Source: Candidatus Methylophosphatis roskildensis
Lineage (GTDB): Bacteria > Pseudomonadota > Gammaproteobacteria > Burkholderiales > Rhodocyclaceae
Reading direction: 5' to 3'
Assembly: GCA_016708905.1 (NCBI GenBank)
Contig: JADJEV010000003.1
Span: forward strand, 248,001-312,000
DNA: 64,000 bases
The position numbers and the translations under genes are program-made. Positions 28,001 through 37,972 of this stretch are shown piece after piece. The notes beneath the pieces are model-generated. The model searched no databases and was not told where the DNA came from. It was given only the letters and a program-made list of their open reading frames with translations. Numbering within the stretch: the stretch's first letter is position 1; each line of letters begins with the position of its first letter.

Positions 28001-31000
28001 AGCTGGTCGCCGGCCGGCAACTGACGGTCGCCGGCGCCATCAGCGCGCCGGCCGGCACGATCGATCTGGCGATCGAAAACGAGAAGGATGGCAAGCCGAA
28101 TAACGCTATCGACCCCACGGCACAGGACAAGGCCGGCTTTCTGCCCGACCAGACAATCTGGCTCAAGCCAACCGCACGGCTGCTCGCCACCGGCGCCGCC
28201 AGGGTGGTGCCCGACATCAACGGCGCCCGACAGGGTGAAGTGTTCGCCGGCGGCACCGTCGCGCTGCGCGCGAGCAAGGGCTATGTGGTGGCGGAGACCG
28301 GTTCGCTGATCGATGTGCACGGTGGCACGGCCGAGATCGATCTGCGCCAGAACGGCCCCGGCGGGTCGGTGCTGTCGACACCCGTGACGCTCCACAGCGA
28401 TGGCGGCAGCATATCGATCGCGGCGCGCGAAGGCGTGCTGTTCGATGCCACGCTCGACGCCCGCTCAGGCGGGGGCAGCGCCAGCGGCGGGCGATTCGCG
28501 CTGACGCTCGACCGCGATAACGTGTTCGCTCCAGCGACGACAGGCGAGCAGCGCCCCTACCCGGAGGTCGATCGGCGCATCATCGTCAGCGAGAAGGGCG
28601 CCGGCATTCCGCGCAACTACCGGCCCGGCTCCGACATTCCGTTCTCGCTCTTCGGCACCGCGCCGATTTCGGCCGCCCGCCTGCGCGCCTCGGGCGCCGA
28701 CCAGATCGCGCTGACCAGCGACTCGCAGATCGTGTTCGCAGGCGAGGTGAATCTGTCGGCGGCGCGTTCCATCACACTCGATGCGCCGGTTTTCTCGGCG
28801 CCCACGGAACCGCTGTTCTTCCAACCCGAGGGCATCGCCACGGCGACGGTCAGCGCACCCTATGTGTCCTTCGGCAACCGCAACTCCCTGACGGCATATC
28901 AGGTGCCGCACCTGCCCGCTGGCGGCAAGAGCAGCCTTTCGATGGTGGCCGACCTGCTCGACATCGGCGGCAATGTCGCCTTGCAGAACATCGGCCACGC
29001 GAGCTTCACCGGGCGCTCCGACATCCGCCTGTCCGGCGTGGTCATCTCGGACAACGCCAGTGTTCGGCAATCCACCGGCAGCCTGCAGGCCGCCGGGCAA
29101 CTGGACTTCCGCGCCGGGCAGATCTACCCGACCACACTCAGCAGCTTCTCGATCTCGACCGTCGCCTGGACCGACCCGGCGCTCGCCGCACCGGCCGACA
29201 CCGGCCCCGGCGCGACCGCCGGCGCTGGCGCCACGACCGCGACCACCACCGATGCCGCGGAGGCCGCGGCCAAAGATGCCTCGGCCATCCGCTTCGCGCG
29301 CGCCGGCGCCGCCGACGATCTGCCGCTTTCCGCTGGCGGCCGGCTGACGGTCAGCGCCGGGCGCATCGAGCAGGGCGGCGTGCTGCGCGCCCCACTCGGC
29401 ACCATAGCCCTGAGCGCCAGCGAAGAGTTGGCGCTGAAGGCCGGCAGCGAAACCTCGGCGACCGCGCAGGGGCTGCTGATTCCCTACGGCCGCAGCGAGA
29501 ACGGGCTCAACTGGGTCTATGACATCGCCACCAACAAGCCGGTCCAGATCGCGGCGCCGCCGGAGAAGAAGATCCTGCTCACCAGCGACACGCTGCGCGT
29601 CGACCCCGGCGCGACGGTCGATCTGCGGGGCGGCGGCGATCTCTATGGCTACGAGTTCGTCAACGGCCTCGGCGGTTCGCGCGACGTGCTGGCGAGCACG
29701 GCCAGCTTCGCGGTGATTCCCGGCTACAAGCCATCCTTCGCGCCCTACGATCCGCAATTCAGCGCTGGGTATGGCAGCCTGAAGCCCGGCGACCAGGTGA
29801 GCCTGAGCGCCGGCGCCGGCCTGCCGGCCGGCAGCTACACCCTGTTGCCGGCGCACTACGCACTTCTGCCGGGTGCCTTTGCGGTGACACCGGTCGCCGG
29901 CTACGCGGACCTCCTGCCGGGCCGCGAGACCGCCCGCAACGACGGATCGGCGATCGTATCGGGTTACGAAACAGTCGCTGTTCTTGGTCAGCGCGACGCC
30001 CGCTCGCAAGGCTACCTGATCGAGCCGGCCGCCACCGTCCGCAAGCGCTCGGAATACCGCGATCAGTTCGCCAACAGCTTCTTTACCGACAATGCGGCAC
30101 GCAACGATCTGGTGGCGCCGCGGCTGCCGCGGGATGGCGGGCGGCTGCAGTTCGACGCCCAGGTCAGCCGCGACCTGCTCGGCAAGCTGCTGATGAGCGC
30201 GGCCGGCGGGGCGGACGGCGCGCTCGGCGGTCAACTCGATGTCAATGCGCCGGGCATCTATGTCGGCGACACACCGGCTGCGGTGAGCGGCTCGCTGGTG
30301 CTCAAACCCGGCATGCTCAGCGGCCTGGGCGCGCAAAGCATACTGCTGGGCGGCCTGCGCGGCGAGTCGGTCGATGGAACCCAGGCGATCGAAGTCGGCG
30401 CCGGTACAGTCATCGTCGCCAACGGCGCCGCACCGCTGCGGGCGGGCGAGATTATCCTGGTGGCGAAGGATACGGTGAACGTCGGTTCGCGCACGACGAT
30501 CGAGGCCGCGCCGGCACTCGAATCGGCCGACGCTGCGACGGACCGGCCCGCCACCTCCTATTCGATTAATGGCGACAGCGCCGTGCTGCGCGTCGCCCAG
30601 GGCGACCAGGCCAGCTTTTTACGCAGTGGCTTCGCCCGCGAGGGCGGAAACATCATGGTCGGGGAAAACACCCGGCTCGCCGGTGACGCGCTGCTGCTGG
30701 ACGCGAGCGGCGACATCGCGGTCGGCCAGACGGTCAGGCTGGATACTAAGTCGGTCGCCGTGGCCGCCGGGCGCATCGGCTTTGGCGAAGCGCCAGCCGG
30801 CAGCGCCGGCCTGATCGTCCGCCAGCCCCTGCTCGCGCAATTGCAGGGCGCGAGCGAGTTGGCGTTCAAGAGCTATGGCGACATCTCGTTCTTCGGCGAT
30901 GTCGCGCTCGGCGGCGAGCAGTTCGCCGCCCTGAGCCTCGATGCGCCGGGTCTTGTCGGCGTTGGCAGCGGCGCGACCACCATCGCGGCCGGCCGGGTCA

Positions 31001-34000
31001 CGCTGCACAATTCCACCGGCATCGACAGTGCGGACGTCCAGCCGGGCGGCGAGGCACAGTTGCTGGTCGAGGCGCAAAGGCGCGCCGGCGATGCAAAATC
31101 GGGCGATCTGATTCTCGGCGAGGGCAACCTCGCGCTGTCTGGTTTCGCCGCCACCTCGCTCGGCGCGCAGCGCACGCTGGCGACGGCGGGCGAGGGCAGC
31201 GCGAACTTCTCGGGCGATCTCCATCTGCAGGCGGCCAGCGTCGGCGGCCGGACCGGATCGACCCACCGGATCGTCGCGGCGGGCGCGGTAGACATTTCGC
31301 GCCCGGACGGCGCCGGTGCGAGCGCGGCGGCCGGCTTCGGCGCCGCGCTGGAGATTGCCGGCAGCAGCATCACCCAGCGCGGCACAATAGACCTGCCGGC
31401 CGGCAGCCTGACCCTGCGCGCGATCGGCGAGAGCGCAGGCGATGGCGTGCTGCTGGAGAGCGGATCGGTCACCGGCGCCGCTGGCTACAACCGCGTCTTT
31501 CACGCCGGCGAGCAGAGCGAAACCGCGGTTCAGGCCGACGCCGGCGCGATACGCCTGATTGCCGGCCCGCAAGTCGCGGCCGCCGGCGGCAACGATTTTG
31601 GTGGCAGCGGAACCGGCACCGGCACGACAGGAAGTGGCGCAGCCGGCACTGGCGCCACCGGCGCTGATACCGCGCCGCCGGCCAGTGTGGCCGACGCGCG
31701 CCACGACGTGACCATCAAGTCCGGCGCGCGGGTCGACGTTTCCGCCGCCGCTGCCGGCGGCAATGCCGGCACGCTCGAACTGAGCGCACCCGCGGGTACC
31801 GTGGCGATCGGCGGCGAGATTGCCGGGGCCGCCGCTGCCGGCGGCGAAGGCGGCCGCCTGACGCTCGACGCCGGTCGCATAGCCGGCCTGTCGGCCGTGG
31901 TCGCGCGGGCCGGCAGCGGTGGTTTCGACAGCGCGCTCGACCTGCGCGTGCGCGAGGGCGATCTGAACCTGGCCGGCGGCGACAGCCTGCGCGCCCATAC
32001 GGTCAGACTGAGTGCGGACACCGGCAAGATCGACATTGCCGGCCGCATCGATGCAAGCGGCGCCAGCGGCGGCACGATCGCGCTGTTCGCCGGCAGCGAT
32101 CTGACCCTGCGCGGCAGCGCCAATGGCGGGCGCGGTGCGCGGCTCGATGTCCATGCGAGCGGCGCCGGCAAGGATGGCGGCAGCATCGTGCTCGGCAGCA
32201 GCACCGGCACGGTCGAACTGGCCACCGGCTCGAGCATCGTGCTCGGCGCCGGCAGCAAGGGCAGCGGCGGCACGCTGCTGGTACGCGCCGTGCAGAACGA
32301 GGCGCACGACGACGTGCGCGTAGCGCGGCTGGATTCGGCCATCAGTGGTGCGAGCGAAGTCGCGGTCGAAGCGCTGCGGGTGTACGACGGGGTCGAGCAG
32401 ATCGCCGCCGGCGCTTCGTCCGGCACCACGCTGGGCATCGACGAGGTCGCCGCCGACGCCGAGGGCTTCATGGCCAACCGCGACGCGATCGTCGGCCGGC
32501 TCGGCCTGCCCGGCCTGCTGTTGCGCAGCGGCGTCGAGGTGCGCGCGAGTGGCGACCTGAGCCTCGATACGCCTTGGAACCTGGCCGCACTGCGGCCGGG
32601 CGGCGAGTCCGGTTACCTGACGCTGCGCGCCGGCGGCAACCTGCTGCTCGGCCAGACGCTGAGTGACGGCTTCGCGTCGGAAGTTCGTTCGGCCGACGAT
32701 CCAAACGGGTCAGGTTTCGTATTGCCCACGCCGCTGCTGGACGGGCCCAGTTGGTCGTACCGACTGATCGGTGGCGCCGACGTCCCGGCGGCCGATCCGC
32801 TGTGGGTCAAGCCGGCCCCGGATGGCGCCACCGGCGGCGACGTGGTGGTGGCGGCGCAAACCATGGTGCGCACCGGCAGCGGCAGCATCGCGATCGCGGC
32901 TGGCCGCGACCTGCGGATCGAGAGCGACTTCGCATCGGGCGGCGTCGATTCGGCCAGTATCTACACGGCTGGGCGGCCGTCCATAACGGTGGTGGAGAAC
33001 TTCGTCGATTTTCTGGCGCCGGAGAATGGCGGGGCTCCCGGATTCTCGAACTATGCGAATGGTGGCGGGGGCATCGACATCTCGGCGCAGCGCGACGTGA
33101 TCGGCGCCGCCACACCCTATGTACCGTCGAACTGGCTGTGGCGATTCGGCAGCACGACACTCGATCCGGCCACCGGCGAGTATCCGTTTGGCGGTCAGCC
33201 GGCCTGGTTCCCGCGCCCGGACAAGTTCCGCCAGAACGTCGGCGCGCTGGCCGGCGGCAATGTGAATGTCAGCGCCGGCCGCGATGTGCGCGCCCTGTCG
33301 GCGATGATACCGACCACCGCCCGCATGGACAGCAAGACACCGGATGCGAGCAAGCTGGTGGTCGAGGGCGGCGGTGACCTGCGGCTGACCGCCGGCCGCG
33401 ACATCGCCGGTGGTCAGTTCCTGGTCTCGCGCGGCGAACTCCGCCTGGCGGCCGGTGACACGGTCGGCGCGGGCAGTACGCAGAATTCAGCCGGGTCGGC
33501 GCTGGCGCCGGTGCTATTGCTCGGCGACGCGAAGGCGATGGTGGCCGGCCGACAGGACGTCGCGATCGAGAACGTGATCGATCCGATGGCGCTTCCGCAA
33601 TCCGAGGAAAATTCTTCGCTTGGAGGCGGCGGAAACAGCATGTTCAGTTACACCGCGGACAGCCAGGTGCGTGTGTCGGCAGTGGCAGGCAACCTGGATC
33701 TGCGCAATGAGCCGAAGAGCTTCAGTGATCGGGTCCGGTCGGCCCCGTTCGATCCACTGAGGAACCAGCCGACGCTGGAAGAGCAGCTTGTTTTGAGTCC
33801 GCATCCCGGAACGGTAAAGGCCTACGCGCTCGATGGCGACCTGACGCTGCCCAACGGCCTGAAGTTGTTCCCGGCGGCGATGGGCAACCTGGAACTCCTT
33901 GCGCGTGGCTCGATCACGCTCGGTGACAGCATCCAGATGCCCGATTTCGATCCGGCGATGCTGCCCAGTCCGACGCGGCCGGGAGCCGACGCCCTCGCCG

Positions 34001-35718
34001 GCATCGACGACATGGCGAGGATCTTCCGAGGCTCGCCCTTCTCGCCCATCGAGCATGCTGCGACGCCGATCCATGCGGGCGATACGCGACCTGTCGTTCT
34101 GATGAGCGAGACCGGGGACATCGTCAGCCGGACCGTGAACTATTCGGGTGTGTTCCCGAAGGCGACGCGGATAGTTGCCGGCCGCGACCTGATCAACTTC
34201 CACCTCGCCGCCCAGAACCTGGCCGAATCCGACACGACCCGCGTGATTGCCGGCCGCGACATCGTGTTCGACGAAACGCGTGGGGCGACCGGTCAGCTCA
34301 TCGCCAATGCCCGCGGCATCGAAGTCGGCGGGCCGGGCCAACTGCAGGTGAGCGCCGGCCGCAACATCACGCTGGGCAATTCGCAGGGCATCGTCACCCG
34401 CGGCAACCTGGGCAACCCGGCGCTGCCGGAGACCGGCGCTTCGATATCCGTCACGGTGGGCGCGCAGGCCAGGCTCGATACCGCGCGCTTCGCCGAGCAG
34501 TGGCTGGACCCGGCCAAGCCGACCAGCTATCTGCCCCAGCTCGCCGAATTCCTGCGCGCCGAAACCGGCGATGCGAGTCTGAACGAAGCCACGGCGGGCG
34601 CTGCCTTCGCGGCGCTGCCGAATGCCGACCAGGTGCGCTTTGCCCGCAGCGTGCTGCGGCTGGAATTCGCCCGTGCCTACCTGCAGCCGGTGGGCGCGCC
34701 CGGCCTCAAGCGCAGCTACCGCGACGAATGGCTGAAATTCGTTGCCGCCGAGGGCGGCAATCCGGAGGCGCCGAGCGCCCAACTGTTCGACACTTTCGCG
34801 ACTACGGTGCTGTGGAGCGAGCTCAAGGGAACCGGCCGCGACGCGCTGCCGGAGGGCGCGACGCCTGGCGTCTATAGCCGCGGCTACGATGCACTCGGGC
34901 TGCTTGGTCTGGCCGCGCCGTTCTCGTACAACGGCAGCCTGAGTCTGTTCCTCAGCCAGATCAAGACCCAGCGCGGCGGCGGCATCGACATCCTGGCGCC
35001 GGGTGGCCTGGTCAATGGCGGGGCGACCAATCTGCCGGCCGGCTTCACCAAGGGTTCGGGCGACCTGGGCATCATCACCGAGCGCGGCGGCAGCATACGG
35101 GCAATGGTGCGCGACGACTTCCTGGTCAATCAGTCGCGGGTGTTCACGCTCGGTGGCGGCGACATCCTGATCTGGTCGTCGGCAGGCAACATCGACGCCG
35201 GCCGCGGCTCGCGCACCACCATCAGTGCGCCGCCGCCGGTGATCCGCCTCGATCCGAGCACCGGCCAGTTCATCGTCGAATATCCGGGCGCCGCGCAGGG
35301 CAGCGGCATCGGCGTGCTGCTGACGCGGACCGACATCGCACCGGGCGATGTCGACCTGATCGCCCCGGTCGGCGAGGTCAATGCCGGCGACGCCGGGATA
35401 CGCGCTGCGGGGCGCGTCAGCATCGCCGCGCAGCGGGTGATCGGCGCCGACGTGATCCAGGCTGGTGGCGGCATTTCGGGTGTGCCTGCGCTGGTGCCGC
35501 CACCGCCGCCGGTGCCGCCGGCGCCCTCCAGCGCCGACAAGAACGTGGCCGGCGGCGACGAAGCGGCCCGCGCGCTTGCCGGCGCCGCCGATCAGCAAAG
35601 AGGCCTGAGCTCGATATTGACGGTCGAGGTGCTGGGGCTCGGCAGCGACGAAGAAGACGAGGAAGAAAAGCGCAAGCGCCGGGCCGAGGAAGAGAAGCGC
35701 AAGGCGCGCCCGCAATGA
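25027..35718 (+). CDS. Giant filamentous-haemagglutinin-type exoprotein (TpsA)
   Basis: The product has 3563 residues. It opens with an extended signal peptide (ESPR-like MNRHCYRLVFSLTHGRLVPV) and a hydrophobic core. The TPS secretion domain (about 60-200) contains NGAIALNRIFDANPSVIQG and GQIFLINGNGILFDRGAQI. A very long Gly/Ala/Asp-rich beta-helix body follows, with motifs such as VDVSGGS and AGRDI. A DUF3739-like region lies near 2750-2860 (RALSAMIPTTARMD). Residues about 3490-3505 are a Pro run and the last 25 are highly charged (EEDEEEKRKRRAEEEKRK). It is probably secreted by the adjacent TpsB as an adhesin or matrix fibre. Confidence 0.93.
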   Translation: MNRHCYRLVFSLTHGRLVPVHEGTRRRAKRGGLPGAALASLLLAAAPAGFGAGPLPAATLPKPAAEFATQGAANAAVAGATMTVTQSTPKAVLNWRQFNLSREAAVRFVQPSNGAIALNRIFDANPSVIQGRIDANGQIFLINGNGILFDRGAQINVAGLVASALDISDDIFKSGYQNITDGSPAFAYGGDLASFEKSLVRVENGANIRTASGGQVFMFAKRVENAGRIETPQGQTLLAAGAKVYLMASDDPLLRGFLVEVDPYTNRRLRDDPANNPLAFAGAPDSTVTNEKGAQGQGEIVADRGNVTLLGHAVNQQGRISATTSVNANGSVYLIARENTQAQTQPDNTQKRVAEINGTVTLGAGSVTEILPSRSTETSIDGQGFNPSQVQVVGRTILMQSGSLIQAPAGKVDLTARALADPLLVATPAARATISRIVLAPDSAIDVAGLHNVELPMERNVVSAGLFGVELADSPVQRSGVLSRKTVKFDLRKGLPAIANVQGAVDAIGRDIDERSSAGGTVNISSDGALVLREGASVDVSGGSLRYLDGFIDSTTLISAGRPFDISTAPADRIYETIATSRRFEPGYVEGTAAGKVELFARGMAVDATLLGHTTLGPLQRSAPPAGGQLVVGKPNPVNADFVVKDVELANGFGSLQRDFDLLPLTVPLGDRQAVTRLSTQPLLSGGFGSLAVYANGSISLSKAVHLDLAPKTSLALTAHEVSVAGDIVSPGGSVSLTGRATIDHLDTDAPTAMVELLPGTRVDLAGKWVNDVLDPAALKFELVAIKGGSFTASAAGTTRLGEGTLIDVSGGAWLTGTPLKQKTAAGDAGSIRLQATFPLVNPIGSIEAPAGNPLLIEGELRGYALGQAKGGKLALVTSRVSIGGAAADDTLALPAGIFSGGGFADYAIVAPNGIDIAPATRVAPRRTSWLLDGREWTRPGGSLRDFALPTLLEPELRLATGLALTADNPFVGIVELSKGSSIDADIGAAVKLVAGRQLTVAGAISAPAGTIDLAIENEKDGKPNNAIDPTAQDKAGFLPDQTIWLKPTARLLATGAARVVPDINGARQGEVFAGGTVALRASKGYVVAETGSLIDVHGGTAEIDLRQNGPGGSVLSTPVTLHSDGGSISIAAREGVLFDATLDARSGGGSASGGRFALTLDRDNVFAPATTGEQRPYPEVDRRIIVSEKGAGIPRNYRPGSDIPFSLFGTAPISAARLRASGADQIALTSDSQIVFAGEVNLSAARSITLDAPVFSAPTEPLFFQPEGIATATVSAPYVSFGNRNSLTAYQVPHLPAGGKSSLSMVADLLDIGGNVALQNIGHASFTGRSDIRLSGVVISDNASVRQSTGSLQAAGQLDFRAGQIYPTTLSSFSISTVAWTDPALAAPADTGPGATAGAGATTATTTDAAEAAAKDASAIRFARAGAADDLPLSAGGRLTVSAGRIEQGGVLRAPLGTIALSASEELALKAGSETSATAQGLLIPYGRSENGLNWVYDIATNKPVQIAAPPEKKILLTSDTLRVDPGATVDLRGGGDLYGYEFVNGLGGSRDVLASTASFAVIPGYKPSFAPYDPQFSAGYGSLKPGDQVSLSAGAGLPAGSYTLLPAHYALLPGAFAVTPVAGYADLLPGRETARNDGSAIVSGYETVAVLGQRDARSQGYLIEPAATVRKRSEYRDQFANSFFTDNAARNDLVAPRLPRDGGRLQFDAQVSRDLLGKLLMSAAGGADGALGGQLDVNAPGIYVGDTPAAVSGSLVLKPGMLSGLGAQSILLGGLRGESVDGTQAIEVGAGTVIVANGAAPLRAGEIILVAKDTVNVGSRTTIEAAPALESADAATDRPATSYSINGDSAVLRVAQGDQASFLRSGFAREGGNIMVGENTRLAGDALLLDASGDIAVGQTVRLDTKSVAVAAGRIGFGEAPAGSAGLIVRQPLLAQLQGASELAFKSYGDISFFGDVALGGEQFAALSLDAPGLVGVGSGATTIAAGRVTLHNSTGIDSADVQPGGEAQLLVEAQRRAGDAKSGDLILGEGNLALSGFAATSLGAQRTLATAGEGSANFSGDLHLQAASVGGRTGSTHRIVAAGAVDISRPDGAGASAAAGFGAALEIAGSSITQRGTIDLPAGSLTLRAIGESAGDGVLLESGSVTGAAGYNRVFHAGEQSETAVQADAGAIRLIAGPQVAAAGGNDFGGSGTGTGTTGSGAAGTGATGADTAPPASVADARHDVTIKSGARVDVSAAAAGGNAGTLELSAPAGTVAIGGEIAGAAAAGGEGGRLTLDAGRIAGLSAVVARAGSGGFDSALDLRVREGDLNLAGGDSLRAHTVRLSADTGKIDIAGRIDASGASGGTIALFAGSDLTLRGSANGGRGARLDVHASGAGKDGGSIVLGSSTGTVELATGSSIVLGAGSKGSGGTLLVRAVQNEAHDDVRVARLDSAISGASEVAVEALRVYDGVEQIAAGASSGTTLGIDEVAADAEGFMANRDAIVGRLGLPGLLLRSGVEVRASGDLSLDTPWNLAALRPGGESGYLTLRAGGNLLLGQTLSDGFASEVRSADDPNGSGFVLPTPLLDGPSWSYRLIGGADVPAADPLWVKPAPDGATGGDVVVAAQTMVRTGSGSIAIAAGRDLRIESDFASGGVDSASIYTAGRPSITVVENFVDFLAPENGGAPGFSNYANGGGGIDISAQRDVIGAATPYVPSNWLWRFGSTTLDPATGEYPFGGQPAWFPRPDKFRQNVGALAGGNVNVSAGRDVRALSAMIPTTARMDSKTPDASKLVVEGGGDLRLTAGRDIAGGQFLVSRGELRLAAGDTVGAGSTQNSAGSALAPVLLLGDAKAMVAGRQDVAIENVIDPMALPQSEENSSLGGGGNSMFSYTADSQVRVSAVAGNLDLRNEPKSFSDRVRSAPFDPLRNQPTLEEQLVLSPHPGTVKAYALDGDLTLPNGLKLFPAAMGNLELLARGSITLGDSIQMPDFDPAMLPSPTRPGADALAGIDDMARIFRGSPFSPIEHAATPIHAGDTRPVVLMSETGDIVSRTVNYSGVFPKATRIVAGRDLINFHLAAQNLAESDTTRVIAGRDIVFDETRGATGQLIANARGIEVGGPGQLQVSAGRNITLGNSQGIVTRGNLGNPALPETGASISVTVGAQARLDTARFAEQWLDPAKPTSYLPQLAEFLRAETGDASLNEATAGAAFAALPNADQVRFARSVLRLEFARAYLQPVGAPGLKRSYRDEWLKFVAAEGGNPEAPSAQLFDTFATTVLWSELKGTGRDALPEGATPGVYSRGYDALGLLGLAAPFSYNGSLSLFLSQIKTQRGGGIDILAPGGLVNGGATNLPAGFTKGSGDLGIITERGGSIRAMVRDDFLVNQSRVFTLGGGDILIWSSAGNIDAGRGSRTTISAPPPVIRLDPSTGQFIVEYPGAAQGSGIGVLLTRTDIAPGDVDLIAPVGEVNAGDAGIRAAGRVSIAAQRVIGADVIQAGGGISGVPALVPPPPPVPPAPSSADKNVAGGDEAARALAGAADQQRGLSSILTVEVLGLGSDEEDEEEKRKRRAEEEKRKARPQ

Positions 35719-35761
35719 GCCGGCGCCCGCTACCCATCGAACCAACTCGCTGACCGATTTC

Positions 35762-37540
35762 ATGAACATGCAATCCGCGACCACGACACTACCGGGTTTG
35801 GCCAGCACGGCCGGGAGGGCGAAGATGCGACTGTGTGGCGCGCTGGGGCTGCTGCTGATCGCGCTGACGCCGGCGCTCGCGCAGGCGAAGTGGAACGCCG
35901 ACTGGCCGCACAGGGAAAAGGTGGCGCTGGTGACCACCGCCGACGGCATCGAAATCAAGGAGACGCTGACCGCGCTGCCGGTCGCAGTACGTCTGCATAC
36001 CGGCAACTTCCTCTTCGCCGATGCCAAGCCGGACGGCTCGGACATCCGTTTCGTCGCGGCCGACGACAAGACCGTGCTCAAGCACAGCATCGAGCGCTAC
36101 GACGCGGCCAACGAACTGGCCGTGATCTGGGTGCAGGTGCCGACGCTGGCGCCGGGCAGTGCGACCCAGCACATCTGGCTCTATCACGGCAATCCGCAAG
36201 CGCCGGCTGCGGCCGACGAACCGAAGGCGGTGTTCGGCGCCAGCAGCACGGTGTTCAACTTTTCCGAGCGCGAGGGTTTGCCGAAGGATTCCGGCGGCAA
36301 CGCGGTGGTGCCGGGCAGCGGACCGGCGCGGCTGGAATCGACCGGCCTGATGGGCGGCTCGGCGGCCTTTACCGGGCAAGCCATGGTGCTGCCCGATGTG
36401 CCGGCGCTCAGGCGTGCGCCGGGCGCCGCGTTCGCGCTGAGCATGTGGCTCAAGCCCGATGCGGGGCTGGCCAAGGCGTCCCTGTTCCGCCAGGGCGGGG
36501 CCAATGGTCTGGAACTTGGGATCGAGGGCAGCACGCTGAGGGTGGCGGCAGCCGGAGTGAAACCGGTCGCCGGCGGCGCCGTGCGTCCCGCCGTCTGGCA
36601 GCACGTCGCGCTGGTGGTTGGCGCCGGAAAGATCGTCGCCTACCTCGACGGCAAGGAGGTCGCCGCCGCCGAGACCGCGCTTCCCGAAATCGCCGGCGAA
36701 GTGCGGATCGGCGACGGACTGCAGGGGCAGATCGACGCGCTGCAGTTGCTGTCGTCGGCACCCACGGCCGAGGCCATTCGCCTGACCGCGCTGGCGCAGG
36801 GGCCGGACTCGACCTTCGCCGACGTGGTGCCCGACGACCAGGCCGAGGAAGCGGCCGGTCAGCACTCGTACATGAGCATCCTGGTGTCCAACCTGACCAC
36901 CGACGCCTGGGTGGTGATCGGCATCCTCGGCGTGATGTTCGTGCTGGCCGTGATCGTGATGATAGGCAAGGCGCAATTCATATCGCGCACCGATGGCGCC
37001 AACCGGCGTTTCCTCAAGCGCTTTCGCGATGCCGGCGAGGACTTCGCCAACCTCGCGGCCGAGCAGGCTTTCTCGCACAGTTCGCTCTATCGGCTTTACG
37101 ACGCCGGAATCCGGGAAGTGCGCAAGCGCTTCGCCGGCAACTCGATCGGCGCGGCGGTGGCGATTTCCGATGCCTCGATCAACGCGATCAAGGCCGCCAT
37201 CGATGCCGACATGGTGCGCGAATCGCACCGGCTGAACGCGCAGATGGTGATGCTGACCATCGCGATCTCCGGCGGCCCCTTCCTCGGCCTGCTCGGTACC
37301 GTGGTCGGGGTGATGATCACCTTCGCCGCGATCGCGGCGGCCGGCGACGTCAATGTCAATGCCATCGCGCCGGGCATCGCGGCGGCGCTGCTGGCGACGG
37401 TGGCCGGTCTGGCGGTCGCGATCCCGGCGCTGTTCGGCTACAACTACCTGGCCTCGCGGATCAAGAACATCAGCGCCGACATGCAGATTTTCGTCGACGA
37501 GTTCGTCACCCGTCTGGCCGAGACTTACGGCGCGCGCTGA
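35762..37540 (+). CDS. DUF2341-LamG-ExbB/TolQ fusion protein
   Basis: This 592-residue fusion has a signal or anchor segment (LLLIALTPALAQA), DUF2341 at about 43-143 (WPHREKVALVTTADG, QHIWLYHGNP) and a LamG-like concanavalin fold at about 160-340. A MotA/TolQ/ExbB channel domain follows, with membrane helices near 381-402, 495-528 and 538-563 (FLGLLGTVVGVMITFAAIA, ALLATVAGLAVAIPALFGY). ExbB couples proton flow to TonB; here the channel carries a large periplasmic sugar- or protein-binding head. It lies 43 bases after tpsA and directly before two exbD genes. Confidence 0.9.
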   Translation: MNMQSATTTLPGLASTAGRAKMRLCGALGLLLIALTPALAQAKWNADWPHREKVALVTTADGIEIKETLTALPVAVRLHTGNFLFADAKPDGSDIRFVAADDKTVLKHSIERYDAANELAVIWVQVPTLAPGSATQHIWLYHGNPQAPAAADEPKAVFGASSTVFNFSEREGLPKDSGGNAVVPGSGPARLESTGLMGGSAAFTGQAMVLPDVPALRRAPGAAFALSMWLKPDAGLAKASLFRQGGANGLELGIEGSTLRVAAAGVKPVAGGAVRPAVWQHVALVVGAGKIVAYLDGKEVAAAETALPEIAGEVRIGDGLQGQIDALQLLSSAPTAEAIRLTALAQGPDSTFADVVPDDQAEEAAGQHSYMSILVSNLTTDAWVVIGILGVMFVLAVIVMIGKAQFISRTDGANRRFLKRFRDAGEDFANLAAEQAFSHSSLYRLYDAGIREVRKRFAGNSIGAAVAISDASINAIKAAIDADMVRESHRLNAQMVMLTIAISGGPFLGLLGTVVGVMITFAAIAAAGDVNVNAIAPGIAAALLATVAGLAVAIPALFGYNYLASRIKNISADMQIFVDEFVTRLAETYGAR

Positions 37541-37550
37541 GGCAGCGGAT

Positions 37551-37958
37551 ATGTCGGCCGAAGTCAAGAACGAGAATCAACCCTATGACGACATCAATGT
37601 CACGCCGATGCTCGACCTGGCCTACGTGCTGCTGGTGGTGTTCATCATCCTGACGACCGCTTCGGTGCAGGGCATCAAGGTCAACGTGCCGCTGACCATG
37701 GCGGCGCAGAACCTCGCCCGGCCGCAGACCCGGGCGGTGACGGTGACGCGCGATGGCGCGGTGTATCTCGATGCCTACCCGGTGACGATGGAAGAGCTCG
37801 AGACGCGCATGGCCCAGTACAAGGCCGGCAACCCGGCGCTGCCGGTGGTGTTCAAGGGCGACGCCGAGGCGCAGTACGACAAGGTGATGGAGGTGCTGGA
37901 AATCCTCAAGCGCGTGGACATTACCGAAATCGGTCTGGTGACCAAGCGGGCGGAATAG
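37551..37958 (+). CDS. ExbD/TolR-family protein 1
   Basis: The 135-residue protein has a short cytoplasmic N-terminus, one membrane helix with the proton-carrying Asp (INVTPMLDLAYVLLVVFIIL) and a periplasmic domain ending VDITEIGLVTKRAE. ExbD forms the inner-membrane proton channel with ExbB and drives TonB. It starts ten bases after the ExbB fusion. Position 15 (DDINVTPMLD) matches the paralogue that follows almost exactly. Confidence 0.93.
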   Translation: MSAEVKNENQPYDDINVTPMLDLAYVLLVVFIILTTASVQGIKVNVPLTMAAQNLARPQTRAVTVTRDGAVYLDAYPVTMEELETRMAQYKAGNPALPVVFKGDAEAQYDKVMEVLEILKRVDITEIGLVTKRAE

Positions 37959-37972
37959 CGGAACAGTTGTCC

